Part shown: one piece after another, positions 53,626 through 62,995 of the stretch
Layout: each line of letters starts with the position of its first letter
Numbering within the stretch: the first letter of the stretch is position 1
Assembly (NCBI RefSeq): GCF_900089775.1
Contig: NZ_FLOB01000009.1
Span: 62,001 to 126,000 of the forward strand
Reading direction: 5' to 3'
Length of the DNA: 64,000 nucleotides
Source: Marinomonas spartinae
GTDB lineage: Bacteria > Pseudomonadota > Gammaproteobacteria > Pseudomonadales > Marinomonadaceae
Notes under the pieces: generated by a model
Databases searched by the model: none
Told to the model about the DNA's origin: nothing
What the model saw: the letters and a program-made list of their open reading frames with translations, nothing else
Translations under genes and position numbers: made by a program

Positions 53626-54089
53626 AGGCGCCAATAACTCCTTTCAACAAACACGTAAAACCATACATGAAAACAGGGGGATCCCCCTGCTATAGCGTCG
53701 TGTTTCATTGAACACAAGCCAACTCTCCAGATAACATCAGCCTGTCTCTAACATGCCTTTTAGCGCGTCACGGTTATCTTTTAAATAACCAGATCGTTAG
53801 GGAAACATGAGGCGATACATTCATGGGGAAACCACGCCGATTCATGCTCCCATAGGAGAGGATTTACATTACAAGGACGGTATTTTGCCATAGAGCGAAA
53901 CCATCCCCTAACGAAATAGTAAATTTTTCAACAAAGAGGACTCATCAAACTGTCATCGAATGTCAGCAGACGCACCTTGGCGAGAGTAACGCAAAAAAGC
54001 TCAGCACCACACTGAGCTTTGCAAACGATCGACATTCAGACATCGCCCGCTCTGTACTAAAGGTATAATCCCTTGACTAGCATGACGAG
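53626..54089. other. Intergenic with terminator of the puuA-like gene
   Basis: 464 bases. On the minus strand AAAGCTCAG...CTGAGCTTT with TTTTTT (53996-54020) ends the glutamine-synthetase-like gene. The remaining part, next to trkH, should be its promoter region. No gene seen. Confidence 0.65.
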
Positions 54090-55430
54090 TTAAACATTTA
54101 GCAATAGATGCTCACGTTCCCAGGAACTAATCACCTTATTAAAGGTTTCAAATTCAGACCGTTTCACCCCGATATAAGCATCAACAAACTTTTGTCCCAT
54201 GATGTCACAAATTTCCGGGCAATCTTCTAGCAAACGCAAAGCTTCTTCTAGCGTTCTTGCCAAATCCACCTCCCCCGTTTCCTGAGCCGACTTCGCATTA
54301 GAAGGCTCTGTGGGACGCAACTTCTCTTTTAACCCTAAATAACCACAGGCTAAACTGGTTGCAATGGCAAGGTATGGGTTGCAATCGGATCCTGGAAAAC
54401 GGTTCTCGATGCGGTAAGCTTCTGGAGACGACACGGGAATGCGTAAGCCAGCCGTTCTGTCATCCACTCCCCATTTCATATTCACTGGCGCAGCCATTTC
54501 TGGCGCAAAACGACGATAAGAATTGACGTTTGGTGCGAAGAAGCTAATCGCATTCGGGGTGTATTTCTGCAAACCACCTAAGTAGTGATAAAAGGCTTCG
54601 CTGTATTCACCGTTATCATTAAAGATATTTTTCCCCGTTTTTATATCAATAAGACTTTGGTGGATATGCATGGCGCTGCCCGGTTCATTCTGCATTGGCT
54701 TAGCCATAAAAGTGGCGTGTATATCATGCTTAATCGCTGTTTCACGCATAGTCCGCTTAAAGACGAACACCTGATCGGCCAAATCCAATGGATCGCCATG
54801 CAAAAAGTTGATCTCCATCTGCGCTGCACCAGATTCATGGATCAAGGTATCCACATCCAAATCCTGAGCTTCGCAATAGGCATATAGAGTATCAATTACC
54901 GGATTAAACTCATTGACCGCGTCAATACTGTAAGAACGACGCGCTGTTTCGCGACGACCAGAGCGCCCCACCGCAGGCTTCAACTCATAATCTGGATCAT
55001 TTTGTTTTTGCACCAAATAAAATTCCATTTCAGGCGCCACAACAGGACGTAAGCCTTCCGCTTCGAACAAAGCCAACACATGCCGTAAAATCGTCCGGCT
55101 GGATAGAGGGTGTGGGTTACCATCGGTGTCAAAGCAGTCATTGATCAATTGCGCCGTTGGTTCATCAGCCCAAGGAACAATACGCAGTGTATTGGTATCC
55201 GGCACCAGAATCATATCTTGATCACGGGCGTCAACAATATCGTAGTGATTGTAGGCCCAATCCCCTGTCACACTTTGTACCAAGACCGTTTCCGGCAGCC
55301 GCCCCTCTTGTTCAGATAAAAATTTCCGAGTCGGATAAAATTTACCTCGTGCATTCCCTGTCATATCTGGCAGAGTAGACTCTATTTCCGTAATCGAATG
55401 CGTTTTAAGAAAATCCTCTAGGATCCCCAT
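54090..55430 (-). CDS. Glutamine-synthetase-family gamma-glutamylpolyamine synthetase (PuuA-like)
   Basis: 446 residues with the glutamine synthetase fold: VAPEMEFYLVQ, ESGAAQMEINFLHGDP, GSAMHIHQSL, NSYRRFAPEMAAP and the ENRFPGSDCNPYLAIA C-terminal signature. Sequences with this N-terminus and length are gamma-glutamylputrescine synthetases or relatives acting on other amines. It is divergent from the PuuB-like oxidase at 55.6 kb, the usual puuA/puuB neighbourhood, which supports the call. ATG 55430 follows AAGGTGATGT. Confidence 0.88.
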   Translation of the reverse strand: MGILEDFLKTHSITEIESTLPDMTGNARGKFYPTRKFLSEQEGRLPETVLVQSVTGDWAYNHYDIVDARDQDMILVPDTNTLRIVPWADEPTAQLINDCFDTDGNPHPLSSRTILRHVLALFEAEGLRPVVAPEMEFYLVQKQNDPDYELKPAVGRSGRRETARRSYSIDAVNEFNPVIDTLYAYCEAQDLDVDTLIHESGAAQMEINFLHGDPLDLADQVFVFKRTMRETAIKHDIHATFMAKPMQNEPGSAMHIHQSLIDIKTGKNIFNDNGEYSEAFYHYLGGLQKYTPNAISFFAPNVNSYRRFAPEMAAPVNMKWGVDDRTAGLRIPVSSPEAYRIENRFPGSDCNPYLAIATSLACGYLGLKEKLRPTEPSNAKSAQETGEVDLARTLEEALRLLEDCPEICDIMGQKFVDAYIGVKRSEFETFNKVISSWEREHLLLNV

Positions 55431-55590
55431 ACATCACCTTTTTTGTTTATGCTAATAAAGTTAACAATGACCTTGTTTGATATTGTCCTTTTTAAGAAAA
55501 AATATCATTAAAAAGTGATCAACGCATTGTTCTTTCTACGTTAGGATAGCTTGCTATTTTTACGAAGTGATTATTAAGGAGGCTCTGTTC

Positions 55591-56874
55591 ATGAAAAATC
55601 AAGGCTTTGAAGCATCGTACTACGCCAACACAGCCAATCAAAGCATCCGTTTTCCTAGCTTAAAGGGCGACCATGAAACGGATGTTTGTATTATTGGTGG
55701 CGGATACACAGGCTTATCTGCTGCCTTGCATTTATCGGAAAAAGGTTACCGAGTCACTTTACTCGAAGCCCACCGCGTAGGTTCAGGAGCATCTGGACGC
55801 AATGGTGGTCAATTATGCCAAGGCCATAATATGGGCCATGCAGAGTTAAGCAAAAAAGTAGGCAAGCAACACGCCGATTTATTATGGGAGATGTCCGTCG
55901 AATCCGTCGAGCTAGTAAAGCATTTGATTCAACAGCATCAAATTGACTGTGACTTGAAAGCAGGAGTACTGCATGTCGCCGCCAAGAACTCTCATGTGGA
56001 AGACATCCAACAGGCCGTCGATTACAAGAGAAACACTCTTGGCTACCAAAAAGTTCAATACCTCACCAAGCAGGACGTTTCTGAGGCGCTTGGAACACCT
56101 CATTTTCATGGCGGTGAATTGTATGAAGATGGCGCGCATATCCACCCCTATAACTTTGCCCTTGGTCTTGCCAAAGCCGCTCATGAAAATGGTGTGCAAT
56201 TATTTGAGCAGTCCGACGTTATCCACTATCAAAGTGGGGACCAGCCCCGAGTTAAGACCCCAAAAGGGACGGTAAAAGCCAATTACTTACTGTTCGCTTG
56301 TAATGGCTATCTCGACAAGCTTCATCCTCAAGCGGCAAAAAAAATCATGCCAATCAATAATTTTATTCTTGCCACTGAACCTCTTCCTGAAGCGATTTAT
56401 AACAAAATTAATCCTAAAGATTACGCCATTGCGGACTCCAAGTTCGTGGTGAATTATTTTCGACTGTCAGCGGATAAAAGACTACTGTGGGGTGGCGGCG
56501 AGAACTATCGTTCGCGCTTCCCGAAGGATATTGCCAGTTTTGTCAAAAAGCACATGCTCGAAGTATATCCAGAATTGACCCACACCAAGATAGATTTTAG
56601 CTGGGGCGGTACACTGGCCATCACCTTAAATCGAATGCCCTACTTTGCCCATCAAGAGAAAAATGTGTTTATCGCCCAAGGCTATTCCGGTCATGGTGTT
56701 GCTTTAGCCACACTCGCTGGCAAGTTGATGGCCGAAGCTGTCAGCGGTACAGCGGAACGCTTTAACGTATTCTCAAATGTACCTTGTGCTAATTTTCCCG
56801 GTGGCACCCTGCTACGTTGGCCTGGGCTCGTTGCCGGTATGCTCTATTACTCACTAAGAGATCGTTTTTCATAA
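55591..56874 (+). CDS. puuB: FAD-dependent oxidoreductase, PuuB-like (gamma-glutamylputrescine oxidase)
   Basis: 427 residues from ATG 55591, right after AAGGAGGCTCTGTTC. FAD-binding motif VCIIGGGYTGLSAALHLSEK, then GSGASGRNGGQLCQGHNMG. The C-terminal part has FIAQGYSGHGVALATLAGK and the ending PGGTLLRWPGL typical of PuuB. It oxidises gamma-glutamylputrescine to gamma-glutamyl-aminobutyraldehyde with release of hydrogen peroxide and ammonia. It is divergent from the puuA-like gene. A paralogue lies at 44130-45428. Confidence 0.88.
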   Translation: MKNQGFEASYYANTANQSIRFPSLKGDHETDVCIIGGGYTGLSAALHLSEKGYRVTLLEAHRVGSGASGRNGGQLCQGHNMGHAELSKKVGKQHADLLWEMSVESVELVKHLIQQHQIDCDLKAGVLHVAAKNSHVEDIQQAVDYKRNTLGYQKVQYLTKQDVSEALGTPHFHGGELYEDGAHIHPYNFALGLAKAAHENGVQLFEQSDVIHYQSGDQPRVKTPKGTVKANYLLFACNGYLDKLHPQAAKKIMPINNFILATEPLPEAIYNKINPKDYAIADSKFVVNYFRLSADKRLLWGGGENYRSRFPKDIASFVKKHMLEVYPELTHTKIDFSWGGTLAITLNRMPYFAHQEKNVFIAQGYSGHGVALATLAGKLMAEAVSGTAERFNVFSNVPCANFPGGTLLRWPGLVAGMLYYSLRDRFS

Positions 56875-57118
56875 ATTGAACGTTTTTGCGGGGGGTTACA
56901 AGACAATGTAGAGACAAATCTATCGTCATTTTATTGTAAACCCCATAAGAGGCAGCGCTTTTTTATAGGCTATAAATCGAACACATCGTATTAAAAACAA
57001 CACATTCTTTATTTTTTCTTATTTCATTTTCTTATATTTAAGCAGGTTTAAAAAGCAAAAAAAGCCGATTAACCCCTGTTTAATAGCAAAAAATAAGGAA
57101 TAGAGCAGAAATATCAAC

Positions 57119-57136
57119 TATCCTATATTTAGGATA
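57119..57136. promoter_or_regulatory. Inverted-repeat operator candidate before the emrA-like gene
   Basis: TATCCTA-TATT-TAGGATA is a perfect 7+4+7 repeat about 110 bases before the efflux operon start. It is the only notable element in the 56875-57246 spacer. It could be a binding site for the LysR-type protein downstream or for another repressor. Confidence 0.45.
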
Positions 57137-57246
57137 TTGCATCTCAATTTTTGCCATTGATCTTCACTGACTATCTCCTTACTCTTGCCGCTCATTCCAC
57201 CTTCCAAATTTAGTTGAACCTTTAGTGTTGTGAGTAAATAGAATCA

Positions 57247-58389
57247 ATGACCGATACAGAAAAACACATCATGAACAAGAAAACGACGGTTGTAGCTTTA
57301 GTTATTACCGCAGTCATCGCTTGTATCGCCGCCTATATTTGGTGGTCAAAAATAGGACAATTTCATGAGTCAACAGAAGATGCTTACGTAGCTGGAAATG
57401 TTGTTAATGTTATGTCACAGGTCTCAGGGACAGTGACAGACATCATGGCTGAGAATACCAACTTGGTTAAACAATCCGACCTGCTTGTTAAAATAAACCC
57501 TGTTGATGCTAAGTTAGCGTTACAACAAGCACAGGCAAATCTTGCCAGTACCATTCGTGCCGTTCGCAATAGCTTTGCAGCCTTAGAAGAGCAAAGAGCC
57601 AATGTCGAACTGGCCAAAGTCGCACTGGATAAGGCTGACAATGATTACCAACGACGGATTAAACTGAGAAAAAACAATCTGATTTCGAATGAAGATTTAA
57701 GCCACTATAAGAGCACCTACATCAGCGCTAAGGCGTCTTACGATGTTGCCCAAAAAGCCTACGATGCCATCAAAACCAAGGTGGATCACACAACCGTACT
57801 TACCCACCCTGATGTCCTAAAAGCAGAATCCGCGTTAAAGAGTGCTTGGCTTGCTTTACACAGAACCACCATTGTCGCCCCAGTAAGCGGCTATGTAGCG
57901 CAACGTAGTGTGCAAGTTGGCCAACATGTTTCTGCTGGCAGTACTTTAATGTCGATCGTGCCATTAAATCATGTCTGGGTTGTGGCAAATTTTAAAGAAA
58001 CACAAATAGGGAATATTCGCTCCGGACAACCTGTTACTTTAACCTCCGACGTCTACGGTTCATCAATCACTTACCATGGTACGGTACAAGGGATTGTTCC
58101 AGGCACAGGCAGCGCCTTTTCATTATTGCCAGCCTCTAATGCAACGGGCAACTGGATCAAAGTGGTGCAACGTGTTCCGGTGCGCATCGCCCTCCAATCA
58201 ACAGAGCTTACCAAACACCCTCTTAGACCCGGTCTCTCCATGAATGTGACCGTCAATACACAGAATGCAGGTAAAGCGGAGTTAACCACTGTAGCAACAC
58301 CTCCGACACCGTGGCGAACTGATGTCTTCGACGATGGAGATAAAGGTGCTAATACGCTCATTCAAAAGATCATTAAAGAAAACATATAA
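57247..58389 (+). CDS. HlyD-family membrane fusion protein, EmrA-like
   Basis: 380 residues. One membrane helix at about 14-30 is followed by STEDAYVAGNVVNVMSQVSG, the typical EmrA lipoyl-half start. A coiled-coil hairpin lies at about 85-195, and the second lipoyl half and barrel follow (TIVAPVSGYVAQRSVQVGQ). It links the inner-membrane pump encoded next to an outer-membrane channel. A second in-frame ATG at 57271 is possible. Five bases separate it from the pump gene. Confidence 0.88.
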   Translation: MTDTEKHIMNKKTTVVALVITAVIACIAAYIWWSKIGQFHESTEDAYVAGNVVNVMSQVSGTVTDIMAENTNLVKQSDLLVKINPVDAKLALQQAQANLASTIRAVRNSFAALEEQRANVELAKVALDKADNDYQRRIKLRKNNLISNEDLSHYKSTYISAKASYDVAQKAYDAIKTKVDHTTVLTHPDVLKAESALKSAWLALHRTTIVAPVSGYVAQRSVQVGQHVSAGSTLMSIVPLNHVWVVANFKETQIGNIRSGQPVTLTSDVYGSSITYHGTVQGIVPGTGSAFSLLPASNATGNWIKVVQRVPVRIALQSTELTKHPLRPGLSMNVTVNTQNAGKAELTTVATPPTPWRTDVFDDGDKGANTLIQKIIKENI

Positions 58390-58394
58390 CCATT

Positions 58395-59957
58395 ATGATC
58401 CAACGCATTAGTCAACATAAATACGTTCCGGCGCCTTCGCACAATTTCTTGATGCTGGCGACCATTTTCTTACTGATGCTGCTAAACTTCCTGCAAACGG
58501 GTATGATCGCCTTCGCGGCGGCACCCTTAATGGGAGAGTTAGGCGTCTCACCGCAAGAATACAGCTTAACAACGGCAGCCTATGCCTGTGTCGCGGTCGT
58601 CACCATCTCGAAACAGCGCTGGTTAATTGAGCGAATGGGCTGGAAATACTACATTCTGGCCTCGTTATTCATCTTTTTTATCGGCTGTCTGATCTGTTTT
58701 TACGGTAATAATTTCACGGTCTTTTTGATCGGTCACGTGGTGATGGGATTTGGCGGCGCGGCTTTTATGGCGGGCGCTCGGGTCATTGTTACCTTGTTTC
58801 CCCCAAGCCCCCTTCGACTCACGGGCATCAAAACCTATGCTTACGGTCTAACCATCAGCTCGGCTCTGGCACCGTTTTTAGTGGCAAGATTATTTTTGGA
58901 TGCTTCTTGGCAATATCTGTTTGCCATTTTAATGGTCTTTACTGTTCTTGCCGCCATCACGTCGGCGTTTTGTCTACCGGGTATCCCAACCAAGAAAGAA
59001 CTGCGTTCCCAATCCCACCCCTATCTCGTCATGGCATTAACAGCAGGCTCCTTTTTAGTTCTTTATGCTTTGCGTTATGGCAGCTATGAGTTCTACAGCA
59101 ACAGCATCTTAGTCAGCGTTATTTTATTGCTCGGACTAACCAGTATTTATTACTTTATTCGCAGCACTATTCGTCATCATCACGCCAGACCTCTGTTGTC
59201 GATAAAACAACTTTTCGAAAGCAAAATTTACCGCTCTGGCGTGCTGGTCTTTTTTACCTGCTATTTGATCATGGGGTCGAATAACTACCTACTGCCACAG
59301 ATATTGCAAAAGGGGTTAGGATTTAGCTGGAGTACAGTAGGAAGCTGGTATGCCTTGGGATTAGTGTCTGCCATCCTTGGAGTATGGATTCACATGAAAG
59401 TATTTCCTAAAAGGCCCAATGGGAAAAAATTCTTCATGTTTGGCTTTGTTTGTTTAGGCTGCTATGGCTATATCATGTCGCACCTGACACCAAGCTCAAA
59501 CATGCAAACGCAGATTTTGCCTGCTATTGCTTTCTTTGGTTTCTTTACCGTGTTTATACAAGGTACCGCCGCAGCAAAATCTTTTAAGGAGCTTGAACAC
59601 GATGAAACCGCCTTTTCCCACGCTCAGCAGCTCAAAAATATGATTTCTCAGATCGGTATGTCGATGGGAACCGCATTGGCCAGTATTGGCTTGCAGTGGC
59701 GCACTACCATACACTACAACGCACTTAACGAGCATGTGGCAGCCAACAACCCCATTTATCAAAGTGCCCTGCATCAGATAGCGAATGCCTATGGGCAAGT
59801 CAACCAACTTGTCGCCAACAAAATGGCTTTTGCCTGGATAGCTCAACATGTAAAGCAAAATGCCGTGTTATTGGCAGGTATCGATTATTACTCTCTGTTA
59901 TTTATTGTTGCTATTATCGGCTTTATTATCATGACGTTTCAGAGCCGACTTAACTAG
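58395..59957 (+). CDS. MFS transporter of the DHA2 (EmrB-like) type
   Basis: 520 residues with about 14 membrane segments, the DHA2 number. The first segment is preceded by a 20-residue tail. Characteristic regions are GMIAFAAAPLMGELGVSP, a diverged motif A at SKQRWLIERMGWK, and GFGGAAFMAGARVIV. With the EmrA-like protein it should export drugs or aromatic acids. The specificity is not readable. Last segment ends at FQSRLN. Confidence 0.85.
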   Translation: MIQRISQHKYVPAPSHNFLMLATIFLLMLLNFLQTGMIAFAAAPLMGELGVSPQEYSLTTAAYACVAVVTISKQRWLIERMGWKYYILASLFIFFIGCLICFYGNNFTVFLIGHVVMGFGGAAFMAGARVIVTLFPPSPLRLTGIKTYAYGLTISSALAPFLVARLFLDASWQYLFAILMVFTVLAAITSAFCLPGIPTKKELRSQSHPYLVMALTAGSFLVLYALRYGSYEFYSNSILVSVILLLGLTSIYYFIRSTIRHHHARPLLSIKQLFESKIYRSGVLVFFTCYLIMGSNNYLLPQILQKGLGFSWSTVGSWYALGLVSAILGVWIHMKVFPKRPNGKKFFMFGFVCLGCYGYIMSHLTPSSNMQTQILPAIAFFGFFTVFIQGTAAAKSFKELEHDETAFSHAQQLKNMISQIGMSMGTALASIGLQWRTTIHYNALNEHVAANNPIYQSALHQIANAYGQVNQLVANKMAFAWIAQHVKQNAVLLAGIDYYSLLFIVAIIGFIIMTFQSRLN

Positions 59958-60015
59958 TAATGAATCACTTTGACTTTCAAACACCGCCTTAGCAGACCGG
60001 AGCAACTAAATACCA

Positions 60016-60939
60016 ATGGATTTCAATGATCTCTACTATTTTTATCTGACAGCCGACAATGGCGGTTATACAGCTGCAGAAAGGGCATCAGGTATTACTA
60101 AATCCCTACTCAGCCGGCGCGTGGCTAAGCTCGAAGAAAAAGTTGGAGTGCAATTAATTCAACGTAATAGTCGGCAATTTTCACTCACCGAAGCAGGCAG
60201 ACAACTATACGAGGGGACCATTAGTATGGTCGCGGAAGGACAGTCTGCTTATGACTCGGTCGCCCTATTACAATCGGTTCCTTCTGGATTGGTTCGGGTT
60301 AGTTGCCCAACGGTTTTAGCACAGCATCATATTTCATTATTACTACCCGACTTTATGCGACAATATCCAAAGATTACTGTCTCTCTTGATGCCACAGACA
60401 GGGACGTACAAGTCATCGAGGAAAGAGTCGACATTGCTTTGCGTTCCAGAAAGTCCTTAGATTGCGAGCCTGGATTAGTTGCCAAACCATTAGCAAGCAG
60501 CAAAATGATTCTTGTCGCCAGCCCAGACTTTATTAGCGCGCACGGTAATCCAACTCACCCAGATCAGCTATCCCATATGCCGACCTTGAGCGAACAGCTC
60601 AATAAACAAGAAAGCCAGGAACATAAATGGGAGTTATTTGGCCCAGATGGCGCCCCCTGCATCATCAAACATCACCCTCGACTGTTTTGTTTAAATCGCT
60701 GGATTCAACTGGAAAGTGCTGTACAAGGGATCGGCGTTGCCCTTATTCCTGCACCGGTTGCATCCCCCAGTATTGAAACAGGGCAGTTGATTCAACTACT
60801 GCCAGAATGGACTTCCAAAGCCCATACGGTTCACGCCGTTTTTTCTAAGCGTAAGGGGATGAACCCAGCAACGCGAGCCTTTCTTGATTATCTGATTCTC
60901 CATATTCCTGAGGTACTCAAGGAACCCCCTTTCAGATAA
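60016..60939 (+). CDS. LysR-family transcriptional regulator
   Basis: 307 residues. The N-terminal winged helix (about 1-60) reads MDFNDLYYFYLTADNGGYTA and then ERASGITKSLLSRRVAKLEEKVGVQLIQR. The effector domain has the periplasmic-binding fold (GLVRVSCPTVLAQHHISLLL, VDIALRSR). It is transcribed with the efflux genes, 58 bases downstream, and probably controls them or the adjacent aldehyde dehydrogenase. A terminator follows. Confidence 0.92.
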   Translation: MDFNDLYYFYLTADNGGYTAAERASGITKSLLSRRVAKLEEKVGVQLIQRNSRQFSLTEAGRQLYEGTISMVAEGQSAYDSVALLQSVPSGLVRVSCPTVLAQHHISLLLPDFMRQYPKITVSLDATDRDVQVIEERVDIALRSRKSLDCEPGLVAKPLASSKMILVASPDFISAHGNPTHPDQLSHMPTLSEQLNKQESQEHKWELFGPDGAPCIIKHHPRLFCLNRWIQLESAVQGIGVALIPAPVASPSIETGQLIQLLPEWTSKAHTVHAVFSKRKGMNPATRAFLDYLILHIPEVLKEPPFR

Positions 60940-60950
60940 AAAACAAATAA

Positions 60951-60982
60951 AAAAAGCAAACAGTATCCACTGCTTGCTTTTT
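60951..60982. terminator. Terminator after the LysR gene
   Basis: AAAAAGCAAACAG and CTGCTTGCTTTTT pair with one mismatch around a 6-base loop. A and T runs on both sides allow it to serve the convergent aldehyde dehydrogenase gene too. Confidence 0.75.
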
Positions 60983-61059
60983 ATTTATCCAACAGGATAG
61001 GCTATCAATTCACAAGAACAAACCCATCTGGCGTACTTGGTTGCCAAAGCGACTTCTAA

Positions 61060-62523
61060 TTAGAAAGGGTACGCCGTAGCTTGTTCTTTCACTGTCATCC
61101 ATTGCCAATGGGTGTATGTATCCCAATCTGATGGACCACCAACAGCGTTACCATTGCCTGAATTACCACATCCACCAAATGGGTTGATGCACTCATCGTT
61201 TACCGTCTGGTCATTAATGTGCAACAAGCCAACATGCAATTGACTGGCAATCTTTTGGGCTCGACTGACATTGGCACTGATCACCGCACCAGACAAACCG
61301 TACTCAGTATTATTGGCCATCTCAATGGCTTCTTCATCAGTGCTGAAGGAGACAATATTGGCTACAGGGCCAAAGATTTCTTCTTCAAAAGAACGCATGC
61401 CCGGTTTCACACCAGACAGGACTGTCGGCGAGTAGAACAATCCCTCATAAGTACCACCCACTTCAAGCGTTGCACCGGCTGCAACAGTATCTTTTATAAT
61501 ACTGTCCACTTTCTGTAATTGCGTTTCATTAATTAGTGGCCCAAGCGCAACCTGTTTAGTGGTAGGATTTCCTACTGGCAAGTGCTGTGCCTTTTCAACA
61601 ATCTTCGCCGTCAATGCTTTCGCGACACTCTCTTGTACTAAAATTCGACCTGATGCCATACAAATCTGGCCTTGGTGGAAATAAGCGCCCCACGCAATGT
61701 TGCTGGCAGCCACATCTAAATCCGCATCTTCCAAAATAATTAGCGAGCTCTTACCCCCTAATTCTAAAGACACTTTTTTCAGGTTTCGCCCACAGGCTTC
61801 GCCCACTTTACGGCCCGCTGCCGTGGAGCCAGTAAACGCCACCATACCAATTTCTGGTGCACTGCAAACCGCCTCGCCCGCTTCTACGGCACCAGGTAGC
61901 ACCTGGTATAAACCTTTGGGTAAACCCGCCGCTTCGAATGCCAATGCCAACATAAAACCACCAGTAACGGGCGTTTGTGGATCAGGTTTCGTGACAATCG
62001 CATTGCCCGTTGCAAGAGCTGGTGCGATAGAACGAATCGACAAAATAAGCGGAAAATTAAAGGGAGAAATAACCCCAATAACACCATGAGGTATGCGTTT
62101 TGCTACAGAAGTACGACCCGCTGTAGTGGGAAGGGTTAAACCATTTGGTTCTAGCGCCATGTGTGCGGCTAAGCGCAGAATGGTTGCAGCTTCACGAACT
62201 TCATGCTGACCTTTTTGAAAAATCCCACCTGTTTCACGGGCGATATACATGGCAAATTCTTCAGCATGCTCATCAAAATAATCCGCCGCACGATAAAATA
62301 TGGCGGATCTTTCTCTTGGTGGCATGCTCAGCCATGTTTTTTGAGCCGCCGCCGCTTCCTTGGAAGCGTGATAAATATCGTCAGCAGTGGCTAGCACGAT
62401 GCTGGAAAGAGAGTCACCCGTAGCGGGTTCAATGACTGGAACACAGTTACCGGAGGCCTCGACCCAATCACCATTAAAAAAAGCATTATTCCAAGGTTTT
62501 GACAGTAAAACATCGGTACTCAT
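61060..62523 (-). CDS. NAD(P)-dependent aldehyde dehydrogenase, benzaldehyde-dehydrogenase type
   Basis: 487 residues from ATG 62523 behind AAGGTAAGATT. The catalytic cysteine is in FHQGQICMASGR and the general base in VSLELGGKSSLI. GVISPFNFPLILSIRSIAPA and VTKPDPQTPVTGG place it near benzaldehyde/vanillin dehydrogenases rather than PuuC. It would oxidise an aromatic aldehyde to the acid, which the nearby EmrAB-like pump might export; this link is inferred. The PuuC step of the polyamine route could also be served but is less likely. Confidence 0.88.
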   Translation of the reverse strand: MSTDVLLSKPWNNAFFNGDWVEASGNCVPVIEPATGDSLSSIVLATADDIYHASKEAAAAQKTWLSMPPRERSAIFYRAADYFDEHAEEFAMYIARETGGIFQKGQHEVREAATILRLAAHMALEPNGLTLPTTAGRTSVAKRIPHGVIGVISPFNFPLILSIRSIAPALATGNAIVTKPDPQTPVTGGFMLALAFEAAGLPKGLYQVLPGAVEAGEAVCSAPEIGMVAFTGSTAAGRKVGEACGRNLKKVSLELGGKSSLIILEDADLDVAASNIAWGAYFHQGQICMASGRILVQESVAKALTAKIVEKAQHLPVGNPTTKQVALGPLINETQLQKVDSIIKDTVAAGATLEVGGTYEGLFYSPTVLSGVKPGMRSFEEEIFGPVANIVSFSTDEEAIEMANNTEYGLSGAVISANVSRAQKIASQLHVGLLHINDQTVNDECINPFGGCGNSGNGNAVGGPSDWDTYTHWQWMTVKEQATAYPF

Positions 62524-62710
62524 AATCTTACCTTCTTTCAATTTATTATTGTTATCTACCCAGTATTCATACAACTGAGCATGGATAGTCGTTTTTCCCT
62601 CAGCGCTGTCCTAGCATTACATAGTTTTATGTATAAACAGTTTTAGAATCAACCTTTTTTATAGCAAAGTACAATATAAATTATCTATTACTATAATGTA
62701 CTTATCACCA

Positions 62711-62740
62711 CACAGTGACTACAACTAAGTAGTCACTGTG
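62711..62740. promoter_or_regulatory. 12-base perfect inverted repeat
   Basis: CACAGTGACTAC-AACTAA-GTAGTCACTGTG. It has no following T run, so an operator for the divergent aldehyde dehydrogenase and TRAP genes is more likely than a terminator. Confidence 0.5.
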
Positions 62741-62883
62741 CCATCAAAGTTAAGCCGTTACTGTTAACCATCCCCCAAGAAAGCATAAAAAATAAGACGT
62801 AAATCCATAACAAAAGAAAGGAAAGAGAAAAAAAATAGGAAATATTGTTGTAAGACAAAACAGTTTATGACATAAGTATGAGT

Positions 62884-62930
62884 GAAGGTATGAATAAGTC
62901 GTCTAAGTATCAGGCCTTATTCATACCTTC
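62884..62930 (+). promoter_or_regulatory. Leader hairpin upstream of dctP
   Basis: GAAGGTATGAATAAG and CTTATTCATACCTTC pair perfectly over 15 bases around a 17-base loop, 65 bases before the dctP ATG. It would fold in the transcript and could be an attenuator, a stabilising 5' element, or a large operator. Confidence 0.55.
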
Positions 62931-62995
62931 CCTAGGCAAAGGAAGCCCCTTTTGTCCAATCACATTCACCGACAAAAAAAATAAAGGTGTCGATT

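Larger units (their letters stand above)
62524..62995. other. Divergent spacer with two long inverted repeats
   Basis: 472 bases between the aldehyde dehydrogenase and the TRAP binding-protein gene. It has no gene; a short frame starting at 62878 overlaps the signal peptide of dctP out of frame and is not credible. The two inverted repeats listed below are its main features. Confidence 0.6.

Noticed and set aside
61060-62523. Calling the aldehyde dehydrogenase PuuC
   Set aside because: Its motifs fit benzaldehyde/vanillin dehydrogenases better and it is separated from the puu-like genes by an efflux locus.
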